Shown here one piece after another: positions 18,286-27,754 of a stretch of 42,482 nt of DNA. The position numbers and the translations under genes are program-made. Location: NCBI GenBank assembly GCA_903891325.1, contig CAITEC010000084.1, positions 1 through 42,482 on the forward strand, given 5' to 3'. The notes under the pieces are model-generated. The model saw nothing but the letters and a program-made list of their open reading frames with translations. It made no database searches and was not told the DNA's origin. Position 1 is the stretch's first letter; the number at the start of each line of letters is the position of its first letter. The DNA is from an uncultured Opitutaceae bacterium. GTDB lineage: Bacteria > Verrucomicrobiota > Verrucomicrobiia > Opitutales > Opitutaceae.

Positions 18286-19686
18286 TCAGCTGTCGGACTT
18301 CGAGGACTTGTCCGGCTTGCCGACGAGGTCGAAATAGATCGGGCAGCCGTCGAGCTTGAATTCCTTCACAAGCCCCGCCTCGAGGTAGCGTCGGTAGCTC
18401 TCCGTCAACTTCTCCTCCCGGTTGCAGAACATCTTGATCCGAAAGGGGCGGTTTCCCGTCTGGGTCGCGTAGTAGATGCGGAAGCGTCTCCCGCCGATCG
18501 AGGGCGGGGGCGTGCGGTCGGTGAGCCGGGCCAGCGTGGCGTTGAGTTTCCCGGTCGGCAGCGTTCGGTCCAGGGATCGGTTGAGCCACACGGCAGCGTT
18601 GAGCATCCGGTCGATCGCATGGCCGCTGCGGGCCGACGCGAAAACGAGCGGCGCCCCGGGCGTGAAGAAAAGGCACTCGAAGACCGCGTGCTCGTACTTC
18701 TCCCGGTAATCGCGCTCGGTCTCGTAGCCGTGGATTCCCTCGGGCTCCTTGAAGGCCTTGTGGACAAGGTCCCACTTGTTGACGACCACGACAATCGGCT
18801 TCCTCTCCTTCACCGCCTCCCCGGCGATCGCCTTGTCCTGCTGGGTGACACCCTCCAGGGCGTCCAGGACGATGAAGATCACGTCGGCCCGCATGATCGC
18901 GTCGAGGGAGCGGAGGCGGGAAAAGTACTCCACCGGGGAGGCGAGCTTGGGCGAGGCCTTGATCCCGGCGGTGTCGATGAGCCGGAACGGGTAGATGCTT
19001 CCGTCGCGGCCCTTGAAGTTGAAGGGCAGCTCGACCGAGTCCCGGGTCGTCCCCGGCGTCTTGTCGACGATCAGGCGGTTGCTCCGCAGGAGCCGGTTGC
19101 TCAGCGAGGACTTGCCGACGTTCGGGCGGCCGATGAAGCAGAAGCAGAGCGGATCGGCGGCGGTCTTGGGAGCAACCTCCGGCGCAGGGCCGAGGTGGTT
19201 GGCGATGGCCTCGCGCAGGTCCTGCTCGCCGCGCCCGTGCTCGGCGGAAACGGTGAGCGGCTCCCCCAGCCCGAGCCGGTAGGCCTCGGCCAGGTCGACC
19301 TTCTCGTCGCCGAAGTCGGCCTTGTTGACCACGAGGATCACCTTCTTGCCCCCGGTGCGCAGGCGGTTGGCGATTCGCGAGTCGAGCGCCGTGATGCCGT
19401 CCAGCCCGTCGACCACGAAGAGGATGAGGTCGGCCGCGTCGATCGCGAAACCGGCCTGGCTCTCCGAGGCGGCGGTTATTTCCGCGGGGGTCTGGCTGCC
19501 CGTGAGCCCGAGCCCGCCGGTGTCGAGCAGCGTGTAGGCGCCGTCCTCGATCTCCGTGGCGATCACGTCCCTCGTGATCCCCGGCTGGTCGTGCACGATG
19601 GAGATCCGCTTTCGCGCCAGGCGGTTGAAGAGGCGGCTCTTGCCGGTGTTGGGCCGGCCGACGATGGCCACGGTGCGGGAAGACAT
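18286..19686 (-). CDS. der: Ribosome biogenesis GTPase Der (EngA)
   Basis: Essential double GTPase acting in 50S ribosomal subunit assembly. The 466-residue protein has two G domains in tandem. The first has P-loop GRPNTGKSRLFNRL near residue 10, DTGGLG and NKAD. The second has P-loop GRPNVGKSSLSNRLL near residue 195, DTAGI and NKWD. A C-terminal KH-like domain follows. Length is normal for Der. It lies between an aminotransferase gene (30 bases upstream) and fmt (25 bases downstream), all on the minus strand and possibly one transcript. Confidence 0.95.
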   Translation of the reverse strand: MSSRTVAIVGRPNTGKSRLFNRLARKRISIVHDQPGITRDVIATEIEDGAYTLLDTGGLGLTGSQTPAEITAASESQAGFAIDAADLILFVVDGLDGITALDSRIANRLRTGGKKVILVVNKADFGDEKVDLAEAYRLGLGEPLTVSAEHGRGEQDLREAIANHLGPAPEVAPKTAADPLCFCFIGRPNVGKSSLSNRLLRSNRLIVDKTPGTTRDSVELPFNFKGRDGSIYPFRLIDTAGIKASPKLASPVEYFSRLRSLDAIMRADVIFIVLDALEGVTQQDKAIAGEAVKERKPIVVVVNKWDLVHKAFKEPEGIHGYETERDYREKYEHAVFECLFFTPGAPLVFASARSGHAIDRMLNAAVWLNRSLDRTLPTGKLNATLARLTDRTPPPSIGGRRFRIYYATQTGNRPFRIKMFCNREEKLTESYRRYLEAGLVKEFKLDGCPIYFDLVGKPDKSSKSDS

Positions 19687-19716
19687 GGGAGGATGGGTGC
19701 CGGAGGGCGGTCCGGC

Positions 19717-20898
19717 TCAGGTGCCGGTCCGCGCGCCCTGGCGCTGCACGTAGCGGTCGATGCGGTTGCAGGCCTCGGCGAGCTGCTCGTAGCCGGTGGC
19801 GAAGCTGGCGCGGACATATCCCCGGCCGCTGGGGCCGAAGGCGGTCCCGGGGACGACCGCGACCTTCTCGGCCTCGAGGAGCCCGTAGGCGAACTCGCGC
19901 TCGGTCTGGCCGGTCGCCGCGATGCTCGGGAAGGCGTAGAAGGCGCCGTTGGGGGTGCTGCAGGCCAGGCCCGCGCCGTTGAGCCGGCGAACGATCAGGT
20001 CCCTGCGGCGGCGGTAGTTGTCGCGCATCGCCTTCATCGCGTCCTCGCCGCGGGCCAGCGCCTCGATCGCCGCCTCCTGGGCGACGATGGGGGCGCAGAG
20101 CATGGAATACTGGTGGACCTTCATCATCGCCTCGATGAGCTCGGCCGGGCCGCAGGCGTAGCCGATGCGGAACCCGGTCATGGCAAAGGCCTTCGAGAAG
20201 CCGTGCAGGAAGATCGTGCGCTCCTTCATCCCCGGCAGGGCGGAAATGCTGAAGTGCGGGGTGTCGTAGACCAGCTCCGAGTAGATCTCGTCGGTGAGGA
20301 CGATCAGGTCCTTCTCGATTGCAAAGCGCGCGATCGCCTCGAGGCGCGCGCGGTCGCAGGTCCCGCCGGTCGGGTTGCACGGCAGATTGATCATCAGGAC
20401 CTTGCAGCCCGGCTCCCATGCCCGGGCGATGTCCTCGACATTCAGGGAGAAGCCGTCGGCCGCGCGCGTGGTCACCGGGATCGGCACGCCATGGGAAAGG
20501 ATCACGCCGGGGTGGTACGAGACGTAGCAGGGCTCGTGGTAGAGGACCTTGTCGCCGGGATTCAGGAGAGCGCGCAGGGCCAGGTCCAGGCCCTCCGAGA
20601 CGCCGACCGTGACGATGACCTCATCCTCGGGCCGGTAGGCCGGCCCGTAGTGCCGCTCCACGTACTTTGAAATCTCACGGCGCAGCTCGAAGAGTCCCAG
20701 GTTGGAGGTGTAATGGGTCTTCCCCTTCTCCAGCGCGTAGATCGCCGCCTCGCGGATATGCCATGGCGTGTCGAAGTCCGGCTCCCCGATGCCCAGGGAG
20801 ATCACGTCCTTCATCTTCGCGACGATTTCGAAAAAATCGCGAATGCCGGACTTCGGCAGGTCGACGACGTGCCGGGCTATGTGGCGCCTTGTGTCCAT
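19717..20898 (-). CDS. PLP-dependent aminotransferase, class I/II
   Basis: Fold-type I aminotransferase of 393 residues, with the PLP lysine in LHGFSKAFAMTGFRIGY, the pocket motif INLPCNPTGGTCDR, and LTDEIYSELVYD. It begins MDTRRHIARHVVDLPKSGIR and continues to [14 protein letters not shown]. It belongs to the aspartate/aromatic group but is clearly distinct from the aminotransferase at 11529-12728. It sits 6 bases downstream of an Lrp/AsnC regulator gene, a pairing that suggests the regulator responds to its amino-acid substrate or product. The specific amino acid cannot be assigned. Confidence 0.9.
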   Translation of the reverse strand: MDTRRHIARHVVDLPKSGIRDFFEIVAKMKDVISLGIGEPDFDTPWHIREAAIYALEKGKTHYTSNLGLFELRREISKYVERHYGPAYRPEDEVIVTVGVSEGLDLALRALLNPGDKVLYHEPCYVSYHPGVILSHGVPIPVTTRAADGFSLNVEDIARAWEPGCKVLMINLPCNPTGGTCDRARLEAIARFAIEKDLIVLTDEIYSELVYDTPHFSISALPGMKERTIFLHGFSKAFAMTGFRIGYACGPAELIEAMMKVHQYSMLCAPIVAQEAAIEALARGEDAMKAMRDNYRRRRDLIVRRLNGAGLACSTPNGAFYAFPSIAATGQTEREFAYGLLEAEKVAVVPGTAFGPSGRGYVRASFATGYEQLAEACNRIDRYVQRQGARTGT

Positions 20899-20904
20899 GT
20901 CCGG

Positions 20905-21387
20905 CTACGGTGCCACCTTCAGGCGCCCGGTCGACTCGGCGGGGAGATCGAGCGGGAAGCCGCCCTCCTTGTAGGAGCGCAGCATGAAATGGGTGCTGGT
21001 CGAGACTACGCCCTCGATCGGGGCCAGTTTCTCGGACACGAAGCTGGCCACCTTCTGGAGGCTGGATCCCGTGGCCAGGATCAGCAGGTCGTAGGCCCCC
21101 GACATGAGGAAGCAGGACTCGACCTCCTCGAAGCGGCTGATCCGCTCCGCCAGCCGGTTGAATCCGCCGCCGCGCTCCGGGGTGATCTTCACCTCGATCA
21201 CGGCGCGAACGGCCGCGGCTCCCTCGCGCGACAGGTCGAGCACCGGGCGCCAGCCGAGCAGGATCTTGTCCTTCTTCAGTTGTTCCAGGTGGGCGGTCAC
21301 CTCGGCCTCGGACAGGCCGGCGATCTGCGCGACCTGCGCCGTTGTCAGGCGGCCGTCTTCGATCAGGAGCTTGAGTACGGGGTTCAT
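20905..21387 (-). CDS. Lrp/AsnC-family transcriptional regulator
   Basis: A 160-residue feast/famine regulator: N-terminal winged helix-turn-helix (LTTAQVAQIAGLSEAEVTAH) and C-terminal RAM/AsnC ligand-binding domain (from about residue 65, AVIEVKITPERGGGFNRLAE ... GAYDLLILATG). The start used is the ATG of MNPVLKLLIEDGRL; 17 further upstream codons are open but atypical for the family. First gene of the regulator-aminotransferase-der-fmt run, ending 6 bases before the aminotransferase start. Probably controls the adjacent aminotransferase and itself. Confidence 0.88.
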   Translation of the reverse strand: MNPVLKLLIEDGRLTTAQVAQIAGLSEAEVTAHLEQLKKDKILLGWRPVLDLSREGAAAVRAVIEVKITPERGGGFNRLAERISRFEEVESCFLMSGAYDLLILATGSSLQKVASFVSEKLAPIEGVVSTSTHFMLRSYKEGGFPLDLPAESTGRLKVAP

Positions 21388-21511
21388 GGGAATTGGAGCA
21401 GTGATCCTCGCAGATCGCGCCGGGGTAAGGCCATACAAATTTGCGCTATGTAATCCATTGGGCCGCAGAAGCTATTGACAGGGCATTTGGGCCGGGAAAA
21501 GGATTGTCCCC

Positions 21512-21767
21512 ATGCGCAGCCCCTTGTGCTTCGTTTTGGCGTCGGCAATCACCTCGCTCTCCGGGGTCGCCCTCAGGGCTGCGGAACCGCCGCCAATTTC
21601 ACAGTGCCGTGGACAAGACCGATGAATTCGCCGCCGCGCCGAAGCGCGCCGGCCGCCCTTGCGAGTTGCACGTGCTTCCGTGGGCCAAGGGCAATGCCGA
21701 AACCGCGAAGTAGGTCGACGAATTCTACGCCCTGCTCGAGGACTTCATCGGCCGGAACCTGAGATAG
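21512..21767 (+). pseudogene. Remnant of a secreted alpha/beta-hydrolase gene (internal deletion)
   Basis: The stretch between the Lrp gene and ffh is decayed coding DNA. From ATG 21512 a good signal peptide is read (MRSPLCFVLASAITSLSGVA, then LRAAEPPP), ending after 37 codons at a TGA (21623). In another frame, from about 21609, comes VDKTDEFAAAPKRAGRPCEL then HVLPWAKGNAETAK, a stop at 21711, and in the same frame VDEFYALLEDFIGRNLR with a final stop at 21765. The second part resembles the C-terminal end of alpha/beta hydrolases (dienelactone hydrolase, BD-FAE or prolyl-oligopeptidase-like), where 'FAAALKAAGVPCELHV' is common. The nucleophile region is missing, so most of the gene was deleted. 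A TTGACA at 21475-21480 may be the old -35. The 124 bases between the Lrp start and this remnant hold nothing else I recognise. Confidence 0.55.
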
Positions 21768-21822
21768 GGGAAAACGTTGGATTGCGGGGGCGCCCGGTTC
21801 CTGCTGAGCTGGCTGGCTAACG

Positions 21823-23169
21823 ATGTTCGAAGCACTCACCGACAAGTTCAGCCTGGCCCTGCGCAACCTGCGGGGGGTCGCGCGGCTCACCGAGGACAAC
21901 ATGGCCGAGACCCTCGAGGAGGTCCGCACGGCCCTGGTCGACGCCGACGTCAACGCGGGCGTCGCCCGCGAGTTTGTCGCCCGCGTGCGCTCGCAATGCG
22001 CCGGCCAGGACGTCCTGAAGGGCGTCGCCCCGGGCCAGCAGGTGGTCAAGATCATCAACGACGAGCTCGTGCGGCTCCTCGGCGAGGGAACCCCCTCCCT
22101 CAGCACCGCCCGCCCGCTCAAGATCCTCATGGTCGGGCTCCACGGCTCCGGAAAGACCACCTCGACCGCAAAGCTCGGCCGCCTCCTCAAGAAGCGCGGC
22201 TATCGCCCCCTCCTTGTCGCCTGCGACGTCCAGCGCCCGGCAGCCATCGACCAGCTTGAGATCCTGGCCCGCAATGAGGACCTGGCCTTTTATGCCGACC
22301 GGGAGTCCAAGGACGTCCCGGCGATCGGCACAGCCGCGCTTCGGTCCGCCGAAAAGCCCAACGGGCCCGACGCGATCCTCTTCGACACGGCCGGCCGGCT
22401 CCAAATTGACAAGGACCTGATCGAGGAGGTCAAGTCCCTGCGGGCGCGGATCCAGCCCGACGAGGTGCTCCTCGTGGCCGACGGCGCGCTCGGCCAGGAG
22501 GCCGTGAACGTGGCCAAGGCCTTCAACGAGGCCCTCCAGCTCACCGGGATCATCCTCACCAAGCTCGACGGCGACGCGCGCGGCGGGGCGGCCCTTTCCA
22601 TCAAGTCGGTGACCGGCGTGGCGATCAAGTTCGTGGGCACCGGGGAGAAACCCGAGGACTTCGACACCTTCCATCCCGACCGGCTTGCGTCCCGGATCCT
22701 GGGAATGGGCGACGTGGTCTCCCTGGTCGAGAAGGCGCAGGAGTCGATCGACCTGAAGGAGGCCGAGAAGATCGAGGCGGCGCTCAAGAAGGCCGACTTC
22801 AACCTCGAGGATTTCCTCGCCCAGCTCCAGCAGATCAAGCGGATGGGCTCGATGCAGAACCTGCTGGGCATGGTGCCGGGCATGAGCGGGGTGAAGGTCG
22901 GAGACCTGCCCGAGCGCCAGATGAAGATGACCGAGGCGATCATCAAGTCGATGACCATCCAGGAGCGCCGCAAGCCGGACCTCATCAACGGCAGCCGCCG
23001 GCAGCGGATCGCGATGGGCGCCGGCGTGAAGATCGTGGACGTCAACCAGATCCTGAAGCAGTTCCAGCAGATGCAGAAAATGATGAAGATGATGAAGGGC
23101 GGGAACCAGGCGAAGATGATGCGCCAGATGGACGCGCTCCAGAAGCAGGGCCGCTCCCCCTTCGGCTGA
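21823..23169 (+). CDS. ffh: Signal recognition particle protein Ffh (SRP54)
   Basis: GTPase subunit of the signal recognition particle, which targets nascent membrane proteins to the translocon. The 448-residue protein has the N domain, the G domain with P-loop [14 protein letters not shown] near residue 107, DTAGRLQID and [10 protein letters not shown], and a methionine-rich M domain ([15 protein letters not shown], then [14 protein letters not shown]) that binds 4.5S RNA. Length and start are normal for the family. It stands alone on the plus strand after a decayed gene and converges with the second efflux operon, 16 bases apart. Confidence 0.96.
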   Translation: MFEALTDKFSLALRNLRGVARLTEDNMAETLEEVRTALVDADVNAGVAREFVARVRSQCAGQDVLKGVAPGQQVVKIINDELVRLLGEGTPSLSTARPLKILMVGLHGSGKTTSTAKLGRLLKKRGYRPLLVACDVQRPAAIDQLEILARNEDLAFYADRESKDVPAIGTAALRSAEKPNGPDAILFDTAGRLQIDKDLIEEVKSLRARIQPDEVLLVADGALGQEAVNVAKAFNEALQLTGIILTKLDGDARGGAALSIKSVTGVAIKFVGTGEKPEDFDTFHPDRLASRILGMGDVVSLVEKAQESIDLKEAEKIEAALKKADFNLEDFLAQLQQIKRMGSMQNLLGMVPGMSGVKVGDLPERQMKMTEAIIKSMTIQERRKPDLINGSRRQRIAMGAGVKIVDVNQILKQFQQMQKMMKMMKGGNQAKMMRQMDALQKQGRSPFG

Positions 23170-23185
23170 CCGGTCCATTTGCCCG

Positions 23186-24583
23186 TCAGGGCCGGGTTGG
23201 GACCTGCCAGCCCTCTCCGAGGGCGCGGTACAGCTGCACGACGGCGAGAAGCTGGCCGATCTGAAACTGCACCCGCGCGGTTTCCGCCGGAAAAAGCAAT
23301 TGCTGCTCCTGCAGGACGACATAGTAGTCCACGGTGCCGAGGCGGTAGCGCTCCATCGAGATTTTGACCGCCTCCCGGTAGGCGTCCACAGCCCGGTCCT
23401 GCCGCTCCAGGGCGGCGGCCGTCTTCTCGCGGGTGATCAGCGCATCGGAGACTTCCCGAAATGCATTCAGCACGACGGCCTGATACTGCAGCACCGCCTG
23501 ATCGCGCACCGCGCGCGCTTGCGCGTATTGCGCCCTCAGCTGCCCGCCATGAAAAAGGGGGCCGGTCAAGCCGGCGCCGATGCTCCATGCAGCCTCCCCG
23601 CCGGAGGCGAACGACGAAAGCTCCGTGCTCACCCGGCCGAACAAGGCCGTCAGGCCAAATTGCGGAAGCAAATTGGCTTCCGCCACGCCCACCAGCGCGT
23701 TGGCCGAACGCAACTGCTGCTCGGATTCCCTGATGTCGGGGCGCCGTTCCAGCAATGCGGACGGCACCCCGGCCGGGATTTCCGGCAGCGACGGGTCCCC
23801 GTGCGATGCCCCACCGCGCACAATGGTGGCGGGATTTTCGCCGATCAAAACGCCCAGTTGATTTTCCTGCAGGGCGATCTGTTGCTCGAGGCCGGGAATT
23901 GTCGCGTCGGCCGCCTCCATCAGCGCCGCGGCCGAGGACGTCTCCAATCGGGATCCGACCCCGCCGTGCAGCCGCTCGTTGAAGATCGTCAGGCTCTCGC
24001 CGAAGGCGCTCACGCTCCGCCGGGCGATCCCGAGCTCCCTGTCCAGGGCGATCAGTTGGAAGTAGTCCTGCGCGACCTGTGCGATGAGCGAAATCATGAC
24101 ATCGCGCCGCGCCTCCTGGCTCGCAAGAAATTGGGCGCGTGCAGATTCATTGAGCCGGCGGATCCGGCCCCACAGGTCGATTTCCCATGAGGCGTTTGCG
24201 TCGGCGGCGAACGCCTTTCCCTCGGTGCCGGTCGGCGCCGGGGAATTGTTGGCGACGTTCCGGTCGGCGCCGGCGAGCAGCGCGTAGTCGACCTGGGGGA
24301 AAAATTGGGAGCGCGCCTGCGCGGCGATCGCGCGCGCCTGCTCGACGCGGGCGACCGCCATGCGCATGTCGTAGTTGTTTGCCACCGCCGCGCGAATCAG
24401 GCGCTGCAGGTCGGGGTCGTGGAACACGAGCCACCACGGGAGACTTTTGAAGGGGTTTGCCGCGGCTTCGCCGTCGCCGCGAAAGACCGCGGGCGCCTCG
24501 ATCGGCGGGCGCACGTAGTCGGGACCCAGGGCGCATCCCGCCAGGGACAAAAGCAGGCAAAGGGGTGCGAAAATCCGCCTCAT
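23186..24583 (-). CDS. RND efflux outer-membrane lipoprotein channel (NodT/OprM family), second system
   Basis: Outer-membrane channel of the second efflux operon, 465 residues. The start is the ATG of MRRIFAPLCLLLSLAGC, giving a lipoprotein signal peptide with lipobox LAGC (Cys17). The long upstream open frame is shadow sequence inside the pump gene. The start overlaps the pump stop by 4 bases (ATGA). Two OEP domains follow, with SALLERRPDIRESEQQLRSA as the family signature and a C-terminal LYRALGEGW ending. It differs from the channel at 72-1511 in sequence, so each pump has its own channel. Confidence 0.93.
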   Translation of the reverse strand: MRRIFAPLCLLLSLAGCALGPDYVRPPIEAPAVFRGDGEAAANPFKSLPWWLVFHDPDLQRLIRAAVANNYDMRMAVARVEQARAIAAQARSQFFPQVDYALLAGADRNVANNSPAPTGTEGKAFAADANASWEIDLWGRIRRLNESARAQFLASQEARRDVMISLIAQVAQDYFQLIALDRELGIARRSVSAFGESLTIFNERLHGGVGSRLETSSAAALMEAADATIPGLEQQIALQENQLGVLIGENPATIVRGGASHGDPSLPEIPAGVPSALLERRPDIRESEQQLRSANALVGVAEANLLPQFGLTALFGRVSTELSSFASGGEAAWSIGAGLTGPLFHGGQLRAQYAQARAVRDQAVLQYQAVVLNAFREVSDALITREKTAAALERQDRAVDAYREAVKISMERYRLGTVDYYVVLQEQQLLFPAETARVQFQIGQLLAVVQLYRALGEGWQVPTRP

Positions 24584-27500
24584 GCGCCTCCCTCCGGCTC
24601 CTTTGGCGCGCCGGCACCGGGCCGCTTCCCGCCAAAACGGGCGGCCAGGCGCTCGACGACCGAGAAAGTGACCGGCACAATCAGGACGTCCACGAGCGTT
24701 GCGCCCAGCATGCCGCCGATCACCACCGTCCCAAGCGTGCGCCGCGAGGCCCCGCCGGGACCGGACGCGATCCACAGGGGTGAGCACCCGAGGATGAAGG
24801 CAAAGGAGGTCATCAGGATCGGCCGCAGCCGGATGCGCGCGCCCAAAAGCGCCGCCTCGGAGATCGATTTGCCCTTTTCGTACTCCGTCTTTGCGAACGA
24901 GACGATGAGGATGGCGTTCTTTGCGGCGAGGCCGATCAGCATGATCAGGCCGATCTGGACGTAGACGTTGTTCTGGAACCCGCGCAGCGTCAGCGCCAGG
25001 AATGCGCCGAAGATGGCCGTGGGTGTCCCGAGGAGGACGCTCATCGGCAGGGTCCAACTCTCAAATTGCGCCGCGAGAATCAGGAAGACACACACGATCG
25101 AGAACGAAAATACGAGCGCGGGCGTCAGGCCGGCCGCCGCCTGTTGTTCCTGGAACGACATGCCGAAATAGTCGTGGCCGACTCCCGGGGGCATCGTTTT
25201 CGAAAAGACCTCCTCAAGCGCCCGGGTCGCCTGGCCGTCGCTGTATCCCGGGGCGGAGGCGCCAATGATCTGCGCGGACGCGTACCCGTTGTAATGCATG
25301 ACGAACTCCGGCCCGTTGCGTCGCTCGATTTGCGTGAACGCGGACAGCGGAACGGGCTGTCCCTGATTGCTGCGCACGTAAAACTTCAGGAGATTGTCCG
25401 CGCGGGAGCGGTACTGATCCTCGGCTTCCAGATAAACCTGCCATTGCCGCCCAAAGCGCGTGAAATAATTCACGAAATATCCGCCCATGAACGTTTGCAG
25501 CGTGCTGTAGACATCGTTTAGGGGGATGCCCAGCTTGAGAACCTTCGCGCGGTCGACCTTGACGAATACTTGCGGCACGCTCGGCAGATACGTTGTCATC
25601 AGTCCGGCCAGTTCCGGGCGTTTCCTGGCGGCAGCCATGAATTTTCCCAGGTTTTGCGTGAGGAAGGAGGGATCCTGTTTGCCCGAGCGGTCCTCCAGTA
25701 TGAATGTAAACCCGCCGGATGTGCCCACCCCGGGAATGGAGGGGGGAGAAAAGGCCGCGACCTGCGCCTCGGGCATCTTTGAAAAAATCGCGTTCAGGCG
25801 GGCCTGGATGGCCGCCACCTGCAGGCCGGCCTTCTTCCGATCCCCCCATGGGGTGAGCGTCACAAAGAAGAAGGCGTTGTACGTCGCCTGGACCTGGCTC
25901 AGCAAGCTGAAGCCTTCGACCGTGGTGTAATGCCTCACGCCCGGCGTTTTCTTGAGAATGGCCTCGATTTTCCTGCAAACGGCGTCGGTGCGCTCAAGCG
26001 AGGCGGCCAGGGGCAGTTGCGCGACGACGTAGGCGTATCCCTGGTCTTCCACCGGCAAAAAGGCGGATGGCAGGCGCCCGCCGAGCAGGATCGCAAACGC
26101 GGCGATCGACACGAGCACGCACACGGCGAGAACGCTCCTTTTGATCAGCCAGCCGGCCAGCCTCAGGTAGGCGGCCTGGGCCCGGTCGAACAGGCGATTG
26201 AAGCCGGCGTAGAACCTTCCCAGGGGCCCGGCGGAGCGGTTCTTTTCCTTCGCCCTCAGCAGCAGAGCGGCGATCGCGGGGCTCAACGACAACGCGTTGA
26301 ACGCGGAGAGCATGACCGAGATGACAATCGTCAGCGCGAACTGCTGGTAAAGCCTGCCCGTGATCCCGGCGATGAAAACCGTCGGAATGAACACGGCCGC
26401 AAGGATCAGCGCGAGCGCGACCACCGGGCCGGCGACTTCCTCCATCGCCTTGAGCGCCGCGTCCTTGGGAGCCATGCCCTCGTCGATGTGGCGCTCGGTG
26501 GCCTCCACAACCACGATGGCATCGTCCACCACCAGCCCGATGGCCAGGACGAGGCCAAAGAGCGTGAGGGTGTTCAGTGTGAAGCCGAAGACCGGGAAAA
26601 AGACGAACGTGCCGATGAGCGCAACCGGGACTGCAAGCAGCGGGATCAGCGACGCCCGCCAGCCCTGCAGGAAAATGAAGACCACAAGCGCGACCAGAAC
26701 CAGCGCGATGACCAGCGTGCGCAGGATGTCGTGCATTCCCTCGGAAACGGCGAGGGTCGTGTCCAGCGACACCACGTAGGCCAAGTCGGCGGGAAACCCC
26801 GGCTTGAGGCGGGCCAGGAGCTTGAGCACGGCTCCCTGGTCATCGAGCGCGTTCGATCCCGGGAGCTGGTAAATCGCCAGGACCGCAGCCGGTTCGCCGT
26901 CCAATTTTCCGACCATGTTGTAGAGTTGCGCGGCGAGTTCGACGCGCGCCACATCCCTCAGGAGCACGGCGGAGCCGTCGGGATTCTCACGAATGATGAT
27001 CTGGCCGAACTGCTCCGCGGACACGAGCCGCCCCTGGGCGGTGATCGCGTAGGTGAATTCCTGGCCGCGCGGCGACGGCGCCCCCCCGACCTGCCCGGCG
27101 GGATTCACGGAGTTCTGCGCGGCCACCGCGGTGAGAATGTCGTTGACCGTCAGGTTCAGGGTGGCGAGCCGGTCCGGCTTGACCCAGATGCGCATCGCGT
27201 ACTGGCCGGCGCCAAAGACATTGACGTTGGAAATGCCCTTCACCTGGGTGATCTGGTCCACCAGGTTGATGTAGGCGTAGTTCGCGAGAAACGTAGCGTC
27301 ATGCGTACCCTTGGGGGAAGTAAGGGCGATGAGCATCATCGGGCTCGACGGCGACTTTAGCAGGGTGACGCCGTAATTTTGGACGGATGCGGGCAGTTGC
27401 GAGGCCGCCTGGGTTTCGCGCAGTTGGGCGAGCACCTGGTCGACATTGGGATCGGTTTTGACATCGAAGTTCACGCCCATCCGCATGACTCCGTTGTTCG

Positions 27501-27747
27501 CGCTGATGGAGTACATGTAGTTCATGTTGTCCACCCCGCTCATTTGCTCCTCGATGGGGGTCGCGACGGAATCGGCGAGGGTTTGCGCGTCGCCACCCAG
27601 GAAGGTCGTCTGGACGCGGATTTCCGGCGGAACGATGTTGGGAAATTGCGCGACCGGAAGGGTCAGCATCGAAACCACCCCGATCATCACCAGCAGGATG
27701 GCGATGACCATCGCGACGATGGGGCGATTGATGAAGAACCGGTACAT
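24580..27747 (-). CDS. RND efflux pump, HAE1 family (AcrB/MexF-like)
   Basis: Homotrimeric-type inner-membrane drug/proton antiporter, 1055 residues. The start is MYRFFINRPIVAMVIAILLV, the standard AcrB-family opening; 33 upstream codons in frame are shadow. The TM4 pair is in GLVVDDAIVVVEATERH and the TM10 lysine in GLAAKNAILIVSFAKTEY. It belongs to the single-pump AcrB/MexB/MexF branch, unlike the paired MdtB/MdtC-like pumps earlier in the window. Gene order is adaptor, pump, channel, with a histidine kinase gene upstream. By eye the operon uses more A/T-ending codons than its neighbours, a possible sign of different ancestry. Confidence 0.93.
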   Translation of the reverse strand: MYRFFINRPIVAMVIAILLVMIGVVSMLTLPVAQFPNIVPPEIRVQTTFLGGDAQTLADSVATPIEEQMSGVDNMNYMYSISANNGVMRMGVNFDVKTDPNVDQVLAQLRETQAASQLPASVQNYGVTLLKSPSSPMMLIALTSPKGTHDATFLANYAYINLVDQITQVKGISNVNVFGAGQYAMRIWVKPDRLATLNLTVNDILTAVAAQNSVNPAGQVGGAPSPRGQEFTYAITAQGRLVSAEQFGQIIIRENPDGSAVLLRDVARVELAAQLYNMVGKLDGEPAAVLAIYQLPGSNALDDQGAVLKLLARLKPGFPADLAYVVSLDTTLAVSEGMHDILRTLVIALVLVALVVFIFLQGWRASLIPLLAVPVALIGTFVFFPVFGFTLNTLTLFGLVLAIGLVVDDAIVVVEATERHIDEGMAPKDAALKAMEEVAGPVVALALILAAVFIPTVFIAGITGRLYQQFALTIVISVMLSAFNALSLSPAIAALLLRAKEKNRSAGPLGRFYAGFNRLFDRAQAAYLRLAGWLIKRSVLAVCVLVSIAAFAILLGGRLPSAFLPVEDQGYAYVVAQLPLAASLERTDAVCRKIEAILKKTPGVRHYTTVEGFSLLSQVQATYNAFFFVTLTPWGDRKKAGLQVAAIQARLNAIFSKMPEAQVAAFSPPSIPGVGTSGGFTFILEDRSGKQDPSFLTQNLGKFMAAARKRPELAGLMTTYLPSVPQVFVKVDRAKVLKLGIPLNDVYSTLQTFMGGYFVNYFTRFGRQWQVYLEAEDQYRSRADNLLKFYVRSNQGQPVPLSAFTQIERRNGPEFVMHYNGYASAQIIGASAPGYSDGQATRALEEVFSKTMPPGVGHDYFGMSFQEQQAAAGLTPALVFSFSIVCVFLILAAQFESWTLPMSVLLGTPTAIFGAFLALTLRGFQNNVYVQIGLIMLIGLAAKNAILIVSFAKTEYEKGKSISEAALLGARIRLRPILMTSFAFILGCSPLWIASGPGGASRRTLGTVVIGGMLGATLVDVLIVPVTFSVVERLAARFGGKRPGAGAPKEPEGGA

Positions 27748-27754
27748 CAGCCCT

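Noticed and set aside
18251-20419. 722-residue minus-strand open frame across der and the aminotransferase
   Set aside because: Out-of-frame shadow; der and the aminotransferase are well supported in other frames, and this translation is low-complexity Arg/Pro/Gly.
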